Origin: Chloroflexota bacterium
GTDB lineage: Bacteria > Chloroflexota > UBA11872
NCBI GenBank assembly: GCA_026707585.1
Contig: JAPOWQ010000053.1
Span: 124,001 to 188,000, forward strand
Direction of reading: 5' to 3'
Length of the DNA: 64,000 nucleotides
The notes under the pieces were generated by a model that made no database searches, was not told the origin of the DNA, and saw nothing but the letters and a program-made list of their open reading frames with translations. Both the position numbers and the translations under genes were made by a program. The first letter of the stretch is position 1. Each line of letters opens with the position of its first letter. Shown piece by piece: positions 8,513-17,755 of the stretch.

Positions 8513-9220
8513 CTATGGAACGTCCTTCAAATCCATGGCCTCGGCGTCCGCAATATACGGCAACCCCCGAAAGCGCCCATCCAGGTCGAGCCCATAGCCA
8601 ACCACGAATATGTTCTCGATCTCGAACCCCACCCATCGCGGCTTGACCTCCATCACGCGGCGCGAAGGCTTGTCCAGCAGCGTCACCACCTCGATCGAAC
8701 GCGGCCCGCGGGACTCTAGCAACTCCAGCGCGGCTGCCGCCGTCCGGCCGGTATCCACAATGTCCTCAACGATAAGCACGTCCCGCCCGGCGATGTCGTA
8801 GCCCAGGTCCTTCACGACCTGCACCTCGCCGCTTGACTCGAGACCCTCATAGGAAGCTAGCGCAAGTGACTCCACTCGATGGCCCGTGGTCAGGGCGCGC
8901 GTGAGGTCGGCGGCAAAGACAAAGGCCCCATGCAGCACCAACACCAGGACGGGCTCGCGACCCTCGTAGGCCGCTGAGATCTCCACACCGAGTTCGCGAA
9001 CTCGGCGCGCAATCGCCTCGGCTGAAATGACTGTCGGCGGCCGGACGCCCCCCGAATCTCCGGCCTGAGCCCCAGCGATCGTCACGCGTTCCGGCGCCGC
9101 CTCGGTGAACAGAAGCTGTGAGCCTTGGCAGTGATCGACCGAAGTGTGCGGCGTTTCGCCCTTACGCCGCAAACGTGGCTCCGCCGTGGCGCGAGCCTGT
9201 GTAGTGATTCTTGACTTCAT
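8513..9220 (-). CDS. hpt: hypoxanthine phosphoribosyltransferase
   Basis: A purine-salvage enzyme joining hypoxanthine or guanine to PRPP. The PRPP loop VLIVEDIVDTGRT is clear, with LVLVLHGAFVFAADL before it and a WVGFEIENIFVVGYGLD segment after it, which stacks on the purine. ATG 9220 is chosen because GAGGG lies just upstream at good spacing. It gives 235 residues, about 45 more than usual; a GTG at 9085 would give the standard 190. A tail of AT-poor leader-like residues at the N-terminus makes the shorter form possible. It is the first gene of the minus-strand run down to secG. Confidence 0.9.
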   Translation of the reverse strand: MKSRITTQARATAEPRLRRKGETPHTSVDHCQGSQLLFTEAAPERVTIAGAQAGDSGGVRPPTVISAEAIARRVRELGVEISAAYEGREPVLVLVLHGAFVFAADLTRALTTGHRVESLALASYEGLESSGEVQVVKDLGYDIAGRDVLIVEDIVDTGRTAAAALELLESRGPRSIEVVTLLDKPSRRVMEVKPRWVGFEIENIFVVGYGLDLDGRFRGLPYIADAEAMDLKDVP

Positions 9221-9330
9221 AAGGTCCCTCGCGCACGGGTATCGCCCACCGGCGAATCCCCGAACCGGTGGGATCCCGCCCAGACCGCCGGAGCAGCGGC
9301 CGCCAGCGCGGAGTGGGACTTCACGCTGAT

Positions 9331-10485
9331 TCACTCCCGCGGTTCAGGCGGCCGTGCGACCGCCTCCTGGTAGACCCCGATCAGGCATTGCGCGGAGCGA
9401 CGCCAGGAGTAGGCTCGCCGTCTGATGCGCCCACGCTCGATCAGTTCATCGCGGCGCGACCCGTCCGTCAAGAGTTCGCTGAGTCCGTCTGCCAACGCCT
9501 CCGGGTCCAAGGGATCCACGGTGAGCGCGGCGTCGGCGGCGACTTCGGTCGTGGCCGGGGTATCCGACGTCAGGACGGGACACCCACAGGCGAAGGCTTC
9601 CAGGATGGGAATGCCAAACCCCTCGCCGTGGCTTGGATAGGCATAGACCGAGGCCAGCGAATAGAGGGCTCGCAAGGCGTCGTCGCTTACGCGACCCACG
9701 AAGCGAACGCGGTCGCCGGCCTGCTCGATGGCCGCGTAGACCCGGGCGCAAAGCCAACCCTCACCGCCGGCATGTATGTGTTCGACGGCGGGGAGTCCGC
9801 TGCGCGCCGATGCCAGCGACACGGCTCGAGCGAGGCCCTCGATGTTCTTGCGCGGCTGGATGGTTCCCACTGAGAGGACGAAGCGTTCCGGCAGCGCGAG
9901 TTGCTTGCGAACCGCGGCAAGTTCGTGGCGATCAGTGACCGGCCCCAACCAGTCCGGCACGGCATTGGGCACCACACGAATCCGGTGCGGTCGCACGCCG
10001 TAGCGCTGCATCAGATCGCGCCTGGTGGCCTCGGAGACCGCGATGATCAGCCGGGCGCGATCGATCGACTTAGGGACGGCCGTTTCCAGGAACCGGCGCT
10101 GGCGCGGATGCGCGTCCTGCGGACGGATCACGAACGACAAGTCATGGACGGTGAGCACCCCGTGGGCGGCCAGCAGCGGCGGCAGTGTGAAGTCCGGGCC
10201 GTGGAAGACCCGAACGGGTCCGGCCAGCGCCTCGCCCGGCACAGGAAGCCGTGCTTTGAACCACGTCGCCAGCGCAACCCGTGGAGAGACGGGAATCCGG
10301 CGCACGCGGACGCCCTCATGAATCGCAAGCGCGTCGACCGCGCGCGCAGGTCCGCGACGCGTGTATACGAGAGTCAGTTCGGGTCGGTCCGGATGCACGG
10401 CCAGCGCGTTGACGAGCTCCCGAACCGAGCGGCCAATGCCAGCCTGTTGCGTCGCGGCGGCGGTGATGTCGATCGCGACGCGCAC
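9331..10485 (-). CDS. family 4 (group 1) glycosyltransferase
   Basis: 384 residues with the GT-B fold of GT4. The N-terminal domain begins MRVAIDITAAATQQAGIGRS; the hinge is followed by LSVGTIQPRKNIEGL and by the donor-binding segment GEGFGIPILEAFACGCPVLTSD (two Glu of the EX7E motif). It is similar to mannosyltransferases acting on polysaccharides. The start is 2 bases after the stop of the flippase-like gene, so it is translated with it. This trio with the O-antigen ligase probably assembles and moves a surface or exported glycan. Confidence 0.88.
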   Translation of the reverse strand: MRVAIDITAAATQQAGIGRSVRELVNALAVHPDRPELTLVYTRRGPARAVDALAIHEGVRVRRIPVSPRVALATWFKARLPVPGEALAGPVRVFHGPDFTLPPLLAAHGVLTVHDLSFVIRPQDAHPRQRRFLETAVPKSIDRARLIIAVSEATRRDLMQRYGVRPHRIRVVPNAVPDWLGPVTDRHELAAVRKQLALPERFVLSVGTIQPRKNIEGLARAVSLASARSGLPAVEHIHAGGEGWLCARVYAAIEQAGDRVRFVGRVSDDALRALYSLASVYAYPSHGEGFGIPILEAFACGCPVLTSDTPATTEVAADAALTVDPLDPEALADGLSELLTDGSRRDELIERGRIRRRAYSWRRSAQCLIGVYQEAVARPPEPRE

Positions 10486-10487
10486 GT

Positions 10488-11543
10488 TTACCGGCGTTTG
10501 AGGCGCGTGAGCACGAAAAGCAGACCGCCGGTAAGGATGACTGACCAGTACGTGATGACCCGGTCGACAATCGCGACGGCGCCGGCCACCCCACCCCCAA
10601 CGCCGATCAGCCGCATCAGGCCTAACAGACCACCCTCGACCGCGCCCAGGCCGCCCGGCGTTGGCACCGCCAGCAGCAGCGACGCTGCGGTGCCAACGAA
10701 CACGATCTCGGCTGGGTTCAATTCCAGGCCAAGGGCTCGCATGACAAGCGTCAATCGCAGCATTTCAATTGACCAGATGGCGAAGCTGGCTAACCACAGA
10801 AACGGTCCGGTCCGCCAGGTCCAGCTATCGAACACGCCGCTGTGAAAGCGTTCGTAAACTGCCGCGGCCGACTGTGGGAGCCGCGCGAAGATCGGCGTGC
10901 CAAACACCAGCAGAAATAGCACGCCCAACGCCAGGACCGCCAGCGCCAACGCCGCGACGGCCAAAATGCGCCCCACGTCCTCGCTGGTCTCGGGCGACCT
11001 GGCTATCCAGGCGGCGGATGCCATAACCATGATGATCAGCGCGCCCACGTCGAACACGCGTTCCGAAAAGATGGTCCCCAGCGTGCGGGTCAGCGATGTC
11101 CCATAATTCGCCCGCGCCATGTAGGCCCGATAGATGTCGCCCAGTTTGAACGGCACCACGCCGTTCACGAACCACGAGATGTAGAGAATCTGCGCCAGAT
11201 CGCGCATTCGGTAGCTCGGTGTCACGTCTTCGCGATGCACCGCGTTGGTCAGCAGAATGCGCCACCGGAGCGTGCGAATCGGAAAGGTCAACGCAAACAC
11301 AACGTACGCCACCGCAATCAGCCACGGATCAGCGGAGCGGATGCGCAGCACGATGTCCTCAAGCCGCAGGTCGGCCAGAATCCAGGTGAGCGCCAACAGC
11401 GCGCCGGCTACCAGGAAGCTGATAAGAGTTCGCGAGCTGAGGAATCGCCGACGAAGATCGGTCCGCGTCGGATCCACGACCGACTCGCCCACCGGTGTTC
11501 CGCTGCCGGTCACGACACCGCTCGACTTGCATTCGGCGTCCAA
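10488..11543 (-). CDS. flippase-like integral membrane protein (UPF0104/AglD family)
   Basis: 351 residues with about eight hydrophobic helices. The family motifs are LTFPIRTLRWRILL near residue 70, then NGVVPFKLGDIYRAYMA and PTPGGLGAVEGGLLGLM near residue 290. These mark the lysylphosphatidylglycerol synthase membrane region, also called the flippase-like domain. Homologues are encoded with glycosyltransferases and may move lipid-linked sugars. Its start overlaps the 3' end of the O-antigen ligase gene by 34 bases. No aminoacyl-transferase domain is attached, so lipid aminoacylation is not expected. Confidence 0.85.
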   Translation of the reverse strand: MDAECKSSGVVTGSGTPVGESVVDPTRTDLRRRFLSSRTLISFLVAGALLALTWILADLRLEDIVLRIRSADPWLIAVAYVVFALTFPIRTLRWRILLTNAVHREDVTPSYRMRDLAQILYISWFVNGVVPFKLGDIYRAYMARANYGTSLTRTLGTIFSERVFDVGALIIMVMASAAWIARSPETSEDVGRILAVAALALAVLALGVLFLLVFGTPIFARLPQSAAAVYERFHSGVFDSWTWRTGPFLWLASFAIWSIEMLRLTLVMRALGLELNPAEIVFVGTAASLLLAVPTPGGLGAVEGGLLGLMRLIGVGGGVAGAVAIVDRVITYWSVILTGGLLFVLTRLKRR

Positions 11544-13258
11544 CCGCGCGGCCGTGCCGGAACGACCAGCGCTAGCGCCAGAATCAACGCAAACACGATC
11601 CCCATACCGCTCACAAACAGACTGTCAACCAGGTTGTGGGTCGCAAACCCGACCAAGGCGCCAAGCGCGCCGATGGCGCTCCACTCGAACGCCCCGCCGC
11701 GCACTCGGCGCACGGCGGCTGCGGCAATGCCAAGCGCCCAAAGGATGAGGCCAGCGAACATGAGAATGCCAGGCAAGCCGGCTTCGGCGCCGAAATTCAG
11801 CGCAACATTGTGCGCGTGCCCAAGTGGCTCGTCGAAGGGCTGTAACGCGTAGGCGCGGTAGGCATCATCAAAGTTCCCGGCCCCAACGCCCAGCACGGGC
11901 CGATCCTGAAACATCCGCCAGCCCGCCGCCCAGTGCGCGACCCGCTGCGTGATGGCAAAGTCATCGTGCGCGCGGTGACGCACAACGTCGTCCACCGGAT
12001 GCTCGCCTTGCAACATCCGCGAGATATCGGGCGGCAGCGCTCGGTCGAACACCCCGCCGAACGCTGCCACGGCGATGACCAGCACCGCAGCGGCGGCCAG
12101 GACCAACGCGCCGCGCACTCGCAGCGAAGTCTGACGACCGGCCATCAACGCCACAAGCAACGAACTGGCGCCCACGCCAAGCCAGGCGCCCCTTGATCGG
12201 CTGGCCACAATGCCCATCAATACGACGATTCCCAGCAGCGTCAGCCAGCGCCGCCGCGAACCGCGCGCATAGATCGCCGCTGCCAGGATGAGCGGCAAAT
12301 GAATCCCCAGGTAGCCCCCATACGGATTCGGTTGATCGAAGGTCCCAAAAGCGCGCAGGACGCCTCCCACGACGAATCCACCGGGACCCGCCGCTGCCGC
12401 CGTCTGGACCAGCCCCAGGACGGCCTGCACGAGGATCGCCGCAACAACGGCCCAGGCCACGATCCGGCGGCTTGACGGCTCGCGCATCAGGTCGGTCAGG
12501 ATCACCAGCGCCACGGCGATTTGGAGCCACTTCAGGACTTCCTTGAGCACCAGTGCCGGATTCACGGCTACCAGCGCCGTCACCATCAGCCAGCCGGCAA
12601 AGAGCAGCAGCCCCAGCGTGTAGGTTGGGACGGACGCCCGATCTCTGGCGTCTCGACCGAATATCCAGGCAGCCAGCGCCCCGAGCAGTAGGACGTCGGT
12701 CACCCCAAACGCGATGCCGCTGACCTGAATCTCGGTCACGCCGCGAAACGGGACGGCCGCAATGGCCAGCGCGACCAGCACGGTGACCGCCGCCCGCGCC
12801 TCGAACCCCGGCACGACAAGCCGGAGCGTCGCCGCCGCTACGCCCACGAACAGCAGCACCGTTAGCGCCAGCGTCGGCAGCGGCCCCGAAACTACGGCGG
12901 CCAGACCCACTCCCACCACGACAACGCCCATCGCCGCCCATCCGGGAGCAGCGGGCCATACCGCGCGACCTGACCTGGGATGCCTGAGGCCCACCCAACG
13001 GTGCCCGTCCCCTGGCGCAGGTCGAGCACGCGACAACACCGCCCCAATCGACAAAGGACCCAGCAGCACCAGGCAAGCGGCTGCGGCCAGCAGCCCGGCC
13101 TGAATCAGAAAGCCGGCAATGCCCAGCGTGACCAGCAGCGCACCAAGCGCCAGCCCCGCGCCGCCTATCGCGGATCGCCAGCTCGAGCGTGCCTCCGCGA
13201 AGCCCAGGGCGGTCACGTCCGTCGCCGCGGGACTCCGGGCCCCGGCATGCGCGCCCAC
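11510..13258 (-). CDS. O-antigen ligase/Wzy-type polysaccharide polymerase
   Basis: 582 residues, with at least ten hydrophobic helices and a large loop around residues 400-480. The Wzy_C signatures are SRSRGAWLGVG and VGAGNFDDAYRAYALQ, followed by a loop His in GHAHNVALNFGAEAGLPG. Such proteins join or polymerise undecaprenyl-linked glycans at the outer face of the plasma membrane. GTG 13258 opens the frame, with no better start near it. It begins the three-gene minus-strand glycan operon. Acceptor and repeat unit are unknown, and if the organism lacks an outer membrane the glycan would be a capsule or a cell-wall polymer. Confidence 0.83.
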   Translation of the reverse strand: MGAHAGARSPAATDVTALGFAEARSSWRSAIGGAGLALGALLVTLGIAGFLIQAGLLAAAACLVLLGPLSIGAVLSRARPAPGDGHRWVGLRHPRSGRAVWPAAPGWAAMGVVVVGVGLAAVVSGPLPTLALTVLLFVGVAAATLRLVVPGFEARAAVTVLVALAIAAVPFRGVTEIQVSGIAFGVTDVLLLGALAAWIFGRDARDRASVPTYTLGLLLFAGWLMVTALVAVNPALVLKEVLKWLQIAVALVILTDLMREPSSRRIVAWAVVAAILVQAVLGLVQTAAAAGPGGFVVGGVLRAFGTFDQPNPYGGYLGIHLPLILAAAIYARGSRRRWLTLLGIVVLMGIVASRSRGAWLGVGASSLLVALMAGRQTSLRVRGALVLAAAAVLVIAVAAFGGVFDRALPPDISRMLQGEHPVDDVVRHRAHDDFAITQRVAHWAAGWRMFQDRPVLGVGAGNFDDAYRAYALQPFDEPLGHAHNVALNFGAEAGLPGILMFAGLILWALGIAAAAVRRVRGGAFEWSAIGALGALVGFATHNLVDSLFVSGMGIVFALILALALVVPARPRGWTPNASRAVS

Positions 13259-13424
13259 AGGTTGGTCGCGTGAGGCATTAAATTACGGTCGCCATGTCAT
13301 GGGAACGGCCAGAATCGTACGTTGTTCCGCAAACCGGTGAGCCTAACCAGTCACCGGTCGATTGGCACCCTCGGGCGCGCGAGAATCGGTGGCATGCCGC
13401 GCCAACCATCGATGGACTAAGCCG

Positions 13425-13928
13425 GTGACGGACGTCCTGATCGGGCTTGGCTCGAACGTCGGCGACCGGCTGACGCACCTTCGCAGTGCCGTGAACGGCC
13501 TGCGCCTGGTGCTCCGGCACCTCGAGGTGTCCCACGTCTACGAGACAAGCCCCGTAGGGCTGCTCACACAACCGCCCTTCCTGAACGCGGCGGTTCGCGG
13601 CGAGTCGACCGAAGGCCCGCAGCGGCTGTTCTATTGGGCAAAATCGCTCGAGCTTGCCGCTGGTCGGCGACCCGGCCCGCGGCTCGGACCACGTCAACTG
13701 GACCTGGACATCATTGCCTTCGGAGACCTGCTGGTTGCGACGCCGCGCCTGCGAATTCCGCACGCGGCGTTTGCCGAGCGGGGCTTCGTGCTCGCGCCGC
13801 TGGCGGATCTCGCGCCAGACCTCGTGCTTCCCGGTGCGGAAGCCGCGGTGAGCACGCTGGCCGCGCGGGTCGGGCGTGCCGGTATCGAACGCGCGTATCC
13901 GCCGGCGTCGCTCTCGGCTCCGCGATAA
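13425..13928 (+). CDS. folK: 2-amino-4-hydroxy-6-hydroxymethyldihydropteridine diphosphokinase
   Basis: 167 residues from GTG 13425. The product begins TDVLIGLGSNVGDR, the folate-pathway HPPK N-terminus. VYETSPVG and PPFLNAAV follow, and the signature GPRQLDLDIIAFGD is near residue 90. It transfers diphosphate from ATP to the hydroxymethylpterin, the step before dihydropteroate synthase. A TTG at 13362 would add 21 residues of no FolK character. It is followed within 8 bases by folC, so two folate genes are paired; folP and folB are not in view. Confidence 0.93.
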   Translation: MTDVLIGLGSNVGDRLTHLRSAVNGLRLVLRHLEVSHVYETSPVGLLTQPPFLNAAVRGESTEGPQRLFYWAKSLELAAGRRPGPRLGPRQLDLDIIAFGDLLVATPRLRIPHAAFAERGFVLAPLADLAPDLVLPGAEAAVSTLAARVGRAGIERAYPPASLSAPR

Positions 13929-13935
13929 TCGAGCA

Positions 13936-15291
13936 ATGTCCGACATGTATGCCGCCGGGCTGGCGTGGCTATACGCATACGCCGACTTCGAGCGTGGTGC
14001 GGGGCTGGGCGGCGGCCCGCCGTTCGAGCGGGGTCTGGAACGAACCTCGCGGCTGCTGGCCGATCTCGGCAACCCGCACGACGGCCTGCGAATCGTTCAC
14101 GTCGCCGGCAGCAAGGGCAAGGGCAGCGTGTGCGCGCTGGTGGCCTCGGCCGCCGAAGCCGCCGGATTGCGCACCGGCCTCTACACCCAGCCGCACCTCC
14201 ACACCTTTCGCGAGCGCTTTCAGATCGATGGCGAACCCATCCACCAGGCCTCGTTCACCCGCCTGGTGGCCCAGGCTCGCGACGCCGTCAAGGGAACCTG
14301 CTCCGCATCCCTTGGCGCCCCCACCACGTTTGAGATCAGCACCGCAATGGCGCTCGCCTGGTTCCGCATGCAAGGGGTAGATCTCGCAATCCTCGAAGTC
14401 GGCTTGGGCGGACGCCTGGACGCAACCAACGTCGTGTCACCCGATGTCACCGCCGTCACTACCATCGTGCGCGAACACACGCGCCTGCTGGGCGACACAT
14501 TGCCTGCAATCGCCAGGGAAAAAGCCGCTATCGCAAAACCGGGTGTTCCGATGCTCGTCAGCTCCCAGCCGGCAGACGTGCTGGCTGCCATCCGAGACGT
14601 AGCCGTAGCCGCCGGCGCCGACGTTGAAGTCGTACCGGCCCTCGCGACCGACGGAACCGCGGCCTGGCGCGACGGCCGCGCAACCACGATTGCCCGTGAC
14701 CCCCAGTCCGGCGATACGCTGCCTCTGGGCCTGGCCGGCCCCCACCAGGCCCGCAACGCTGGCCTGGCCTATGCCATCTGTCGAGCGCTCGGCGACCGCG
14801 GCCTTCCCATTCCGCGCGACGCGATCCGCGCCGGCTTCGCCGCCGCGCGCTGGCCGGGCCGCTTGGAGCTGGTAGGCAACGATCCGCCGGTTGTCGTGGA
14901 CGGGGCACACACGGTTGAAGCCGTGGAGGTCGTGGTGGAAACGCTGCGTCGGCAACTCAACCTGCGTCGCGGTCCGGTCATCTTCGGCGCCCTGCGCGAC
15001 AAGTCGGTCCGACCCATGGCGGAAGCGCTCCGGCCATTCGCGACACGCCTGGTGGTGATCCAACCGGGACACCCACGAGGGATGCCGTCCGGCGCAGTGC
15101 TCGACCAGCTTGACGGACTCCCTGGCGCGACTGCGGTCCTCAACGCGGCGAGCGCACTGGCCCTGGCGCGCGACGCCGCGCGACCCGGCCAGGCCGTGCT
15201 CGCCACCGGGAGCCTGGCGGTCGCCGCCGACATTCGAGCCGCCGCGGGGATTCCGGTCGACACCGATCCCTCCGTGCTCGTCAACCCCTAG
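13936..15291 (+). CDS. folC: folylpolyglutamate/dihydrofolate synthase
   Basis: 451 residues from ATG 13936. The ATP loop HVAGSKGKGSVCA (about residues 56-68), YTQPHLHTFRERF and GLGGRLDATNVV are the FolC signatures. The central domain has the VVVDGAHTVEAVE segment, and the C-terminal domain binds the amino-acid substrate. The enzyme adds glutamate to dihydropteroate and then to folates. A longer in-frame start at 13876 lies within folK and is rejected. It is separated from the DUF1992 gene by only 2 bases. Confidence 0.93.
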   Translation: MSDMYAAGLAWLYAYADFERGAGLGGGPPFERGLERTSRLLADLGNPHDGLRIVHVAGSKGKGSVCALVASAAEAAGLRTGLYTQPHLHTFRERFQIDGEPIHQASFTRLVAQARDAVKGTCSASLGAPTTFEISTAMALAWFRMQGVDLAILEVGLGGRLDATNVVSPDVTAVTTIVREHTRLLGDTLPAIAREKAAIAKPGVPMLVSSQPADVLAAIRDVAVAAGADVEVVPALATDGTAAWRDGRATTIARDPQSGDTLPLGLAGPHQARNAGLAYAICRALGDRGLPIPRDAIRAGFAAARWPGRLELVGNDPPVVVDGAHTVEAVEVVVETLRRQLNLRRGPVIFGALRDKSVRPMAEALRPFATRLVVIQPGHPRGMPSGAVLDQLDGLPGATAVLNAASALALARDAARPGQAVLATGSLAVAADIRAAAGIPVDTDPSVLVNP

Positions 15292-15293
15292 CG

Positions 15294-15809
15294 ATGGACA
15301 CGCCCCCCGACCGCCGAGCCCGCAGCAAGCTCGACCAGGTCGCCGCCTCCGGACTGTTCGAGCACACCGCCGGACGCGGCAAGCCGCTCAACCTGACGCC
15401 CGACGACCCCAACGTGCCGGCCGATCTCAGGCTGGCCTTCCGGATGATGCGCGATGCGAACGTGTCCCCGCCGTGGATCGCCCTGGCCCGAGAGGTCGAG
15501 CAGGCGCTGGATGATCTACGCCGCCACCTCGCGCGGCACGAGCGCCGCATGCGCGAGCTTCGGGAGGCCCTGGTATCGGGACGAGCGGCGGAATTCAAGG
15601 AGTCCTTCAAGAGCGCGAGAGATACGCACCTGCGGCATCGGCACGAATTCGAACGACTGCTAGACGAAACCCGACAAAGGATTGACAAGCTCGCCGCCAC
15701 GGCGCCGGACGGCGCGCAACGCCTGATGTTTCGTCCCTCCGCCTTCCTGGAACGCTTCGAGGCCGCCTGGCCCTGGCCCGAGCGCACCGAGGACGAGCGG
15801 CGCCAATGA
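15294..15809 (+). CDS. DUF1992 (DnaJ homologue subfamily C member 28-like) protein
   Basis: 171 residues. The N-terminal 70 carry the DUF1992 pattern: ARSKLDQVAASGLFEHTAGRGKPLNL followed by VPADLRLAFRMMRDANVSPPWIALAREV (given in two parts, residues about 9-34 and 41-68). The C-terminal half is a charged heptad-like helix rich in Arg and Glu, probably a coiled coil. Homologues occur as DnaJ-associated or YhdN-like proteins without a settled function. Its stop overlaps the GT9 start (ATGA), so co-translation is likely. I can assign the family but not a role. Confidence 0.75.
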   Translation: MDTPPDRRARSKLDQVAASGLFEHTAGRGKPLNLTPDDPNVPADLRLAFRMMRDANVSPPWIALAREVEQALDDLRRHLARHERRMRELREALVSGRAAEFKESFKSARDTHLRHRHEFERLLDETRQRIDKLAATAPDGAQRLMFRPSAFLERFEAAWPWPERTEDERRQ

Positions 15810-16918
15810 AACGACGTATTCGAGTCTGGCTGGGACACGGGCTGTGGGCGTTGCTAAGCCTCGGCTTCGGATTGCGACGGCTGCTTGGCGGCCGGCGAAG
15901 CTTGCCCACGGATCCCCGCCGCGTGCTGATCGTGCGTTTCGACCTGATGGGCGACGTGGTCAACGCCCTCGCCGCGGCAGCCGCTGCGCGCGAGCGCTGG
16001 CCGCACGCCCACCTGGCGTTTATGACGCCGCCCGCCTGGCAGCCGATCGTCCGGCGTTGCCCGGCTGTCGATGAGGTGATCCCGTTTGACGGCGGGACGG
16101 TCACACACTGGCCGGCGGTGCTGGACCCAATGGCCTGGGCAAAGGTCGTGGGTGTCTTGCGAGCAGTCCGGGCCAGCCGATTCGACGTGGCAGTGAGCGT
16201 CTACGGCCCAATCGCCGGTGCCGTGGTCGCGCTCAGCGGGGCACGCTGGCGCGTGGGCTACCGGGCCGAAGCGCCCGCCTGGAGTTTCGATCAGGCCTTG
16301 CCAGGCCATCGTCGCAACGGCGGCCCCCACGAGGCCGAGTTGGCAACTCAGCTGATTCAACTCGCCGATCCGGCCTGGCAGACCGTCGAAGCGGGTACCG
16401 GGTCGGATCTGGTGAAGGACCTACCGCGCCCGCTGGTCATCCTTCACCCCGGCGCGTCTCACGGCGAGGCCAAGCGCTGGCCCGACGCGCACTGGGCAAC
16501 CCTGGCTCGCGAGTTGGAACCCCAAGTGACCACGCTGGCCGTGGTCGGTCTCACCGACGCCCGACGGACCGCCAACCAAATAGCGGAAGCCGCGGCCATC
16601 CACGACCTCACCGGTCGGACCTCGCTCGACGAGCTCATCGGTGTTCTGGCCCATGCCGACGTCGTCGTATCGACGGACAGTGGACCCGGACACCTCGCGC
16701 GGGCGCTGGGACGGCGCGTGGTCATGCTTCACGGACCCACGGATGTTGCCATCCATGGGCCGGGCGACCCCGCATCGCGCGCACTGCGCGTCGACCTGCC
16801 CTGCGGTCCCTGCTACAGCTTCGATCGGCCGGCGGAATGTCGCTTCCGCGACGTGCTCTGCATGCAGTGGCTGGCGCCGGACCGGGTGCGCGACACAGTC
16901 TTGGACATGATTCGCTGA
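15806..16918 (+). CDS. family 9 glycosyltransferase (heptosyltransferase-like)
   Basis: 370 residues. After a positively charged hydrophobic N-terminus comes VLIVRFDLMGDVVNALAA, the usual GT9 start. VILHPGASHGEAKRWP and STDSGPGHLARALGRRVV follow as the donor-binding signatures, and SFDRPAECRFRDVLCMQ at the end contains the Cys-rich tail found in ADP-heptose transferases. GT9 enzymes add heptose or related sugars to inner-core glycans. It overlaps DUF1992 by 4 bases. The donor in this lineage is unknown. Confidence 0.87.
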   Translation: MKRRIRVWLGHGLWALLSLGFGLRRLLGGRRSLPTDPRRVLIVRFDLMGDVVNALAAAAAARERWPHAHLAFMTPPAWQPIVRRCPAVDEVIPFDGGTVTHWPAVLDPMAWAKVVGVLRAVRASRFDVAVSVYGPIAGAVVALSGARWRVGYRAEAPAWSFDQALPGHRRNGGPHEAELATQLIQLADPAWQTVEAGTGSDLVKDLPRPLVILHPGASHGEAKRWPDAHWATLARELEPQVTTLAVVGLTDARRTANQIAEAAAIHDLTGRTSLDELIGVLAHADVVVSTDSGPGHLARALGRRVVMLHGPTDVAIHGPGDPASRALRVDLPCGPCYSFDRPAECRFRDVLCMQWLAPDRVRDTVLDMIR

Positions 16919-16969
16919 CGGCGCCCCCATGAATTGTTATGTCAACATAGGCGCTCAGATACCGACAGC

Positions 16970-17755
16970 ATGAGTACCGCAACCATTAGCGGCACGGCCA
17001 CCCTCCTCGACGAGCTCGAAACGCGCATCCTCGGCGTACGCGTCCACGCCATCAGCCGGGCGCTCACTGTCGCCTGGATCGACGCTTGGCTGGCTTCCGG
17101 CGCCCGCGCCCACGTGGTGACGATCAACCCCGAAATTGTCATGCGCGCACGCAGCGACCCCGCCTACGGCGAGTTGCTGGAACGCACACGCCTGAATGTC
17201 CCTGACGGCGCCGGAATCGTCGCCGCGGCCCGCCTCCGACGCCTGCCGATGCGCCAGCGAGTGACCGGGGTCGACCTTGTCGACGACCTGGCCGGTCTGG
17301 CCGCCGTCCACGGCTACCGCCTGCTCCTTGCCGGCGCGGCCCCGGGCGTCGCCGACCAGGCCGCCGCGGAACTCCAACATCGCTACCCGGAGCTCATCCC
17401 GCCGGCCACCATGGTTGGCAGGTCGGGGCCGGACGGCGACGCCGAAGCCCACGCCGTAATCCAGGAGTCCCGCCCCCACATCGTCCTGGCCGCCTACGGC
17501 GCGCCCGCCCAGGAGTTCTGGATCGACCGCAATCTGCGTGACCTTGCCCCGGTCGTGGGCATAGGTGTCGGCGGCACCCTGGACTACCTGGCGGGGCGCA
17601 TTCCTCGCGCTCCAGCGCCGCTGCGCCGCGTTGGCCTGGAGTGGGCCTACCGCCTCGCCCGCGAGCCCTGGCGCTGGCGCCGCATGCGCGCGTTGCCGGA
17701 ATTCGCCCGGCTCGCCATCCTCGAGGCCCTGGGCCTGAGGATTGGGGTTCGATGA
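16970..17755 (+). CDS. WecG/TagA/CpsF-family (GT26) glycosyltransferase
   Basis: 261 residues from ATG 16970. The GT26 pattern is clear: VTINPEIVMRARSDP near residue 45, NVPDGAGIVAAARL, LLLAGAAPGVADQAA, GAPAQEFWIDRN and GVGGTLDYLAGRIPRAP near the end, then the Trp/Arg-rich tail WAYRLAREPWRWRRM that docks on the membrane. Members transfer N-acetylmannosamine or similar amino sugars to a polyprenyl-linked acceptor. The last codon overlaps the ribokinase start by 4 bases (ATGA). Confidence 0.87.
   Translation: MSTATISGTATLLDELETRILGVRVHAISRALTVAWIDAWLASGARAHVVTINPEIVMRARSDPAYGELLERTRLNVPDGAGIVAAARLRRLPMRQRVTGVDLVDDLAGLAAVHGYRLLLAGAAPGVADQAAAELQHRYPELIPPATMVGRSGPDGDAEAHAVIQESRPHIVLAAYGAPAQEFWIDRNLRDLAPVVGIGVGGTLDYLAGRIPRAPAPLRRVGLEWAYRLAREPWRWRRMRALPEFARLAILEALGLRIGVR

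Noticed and set aside
13278-14072. 264-residue minus-strand frame over folK
   Set aside because: It is antisense to folK and folC, both with full family motifs.
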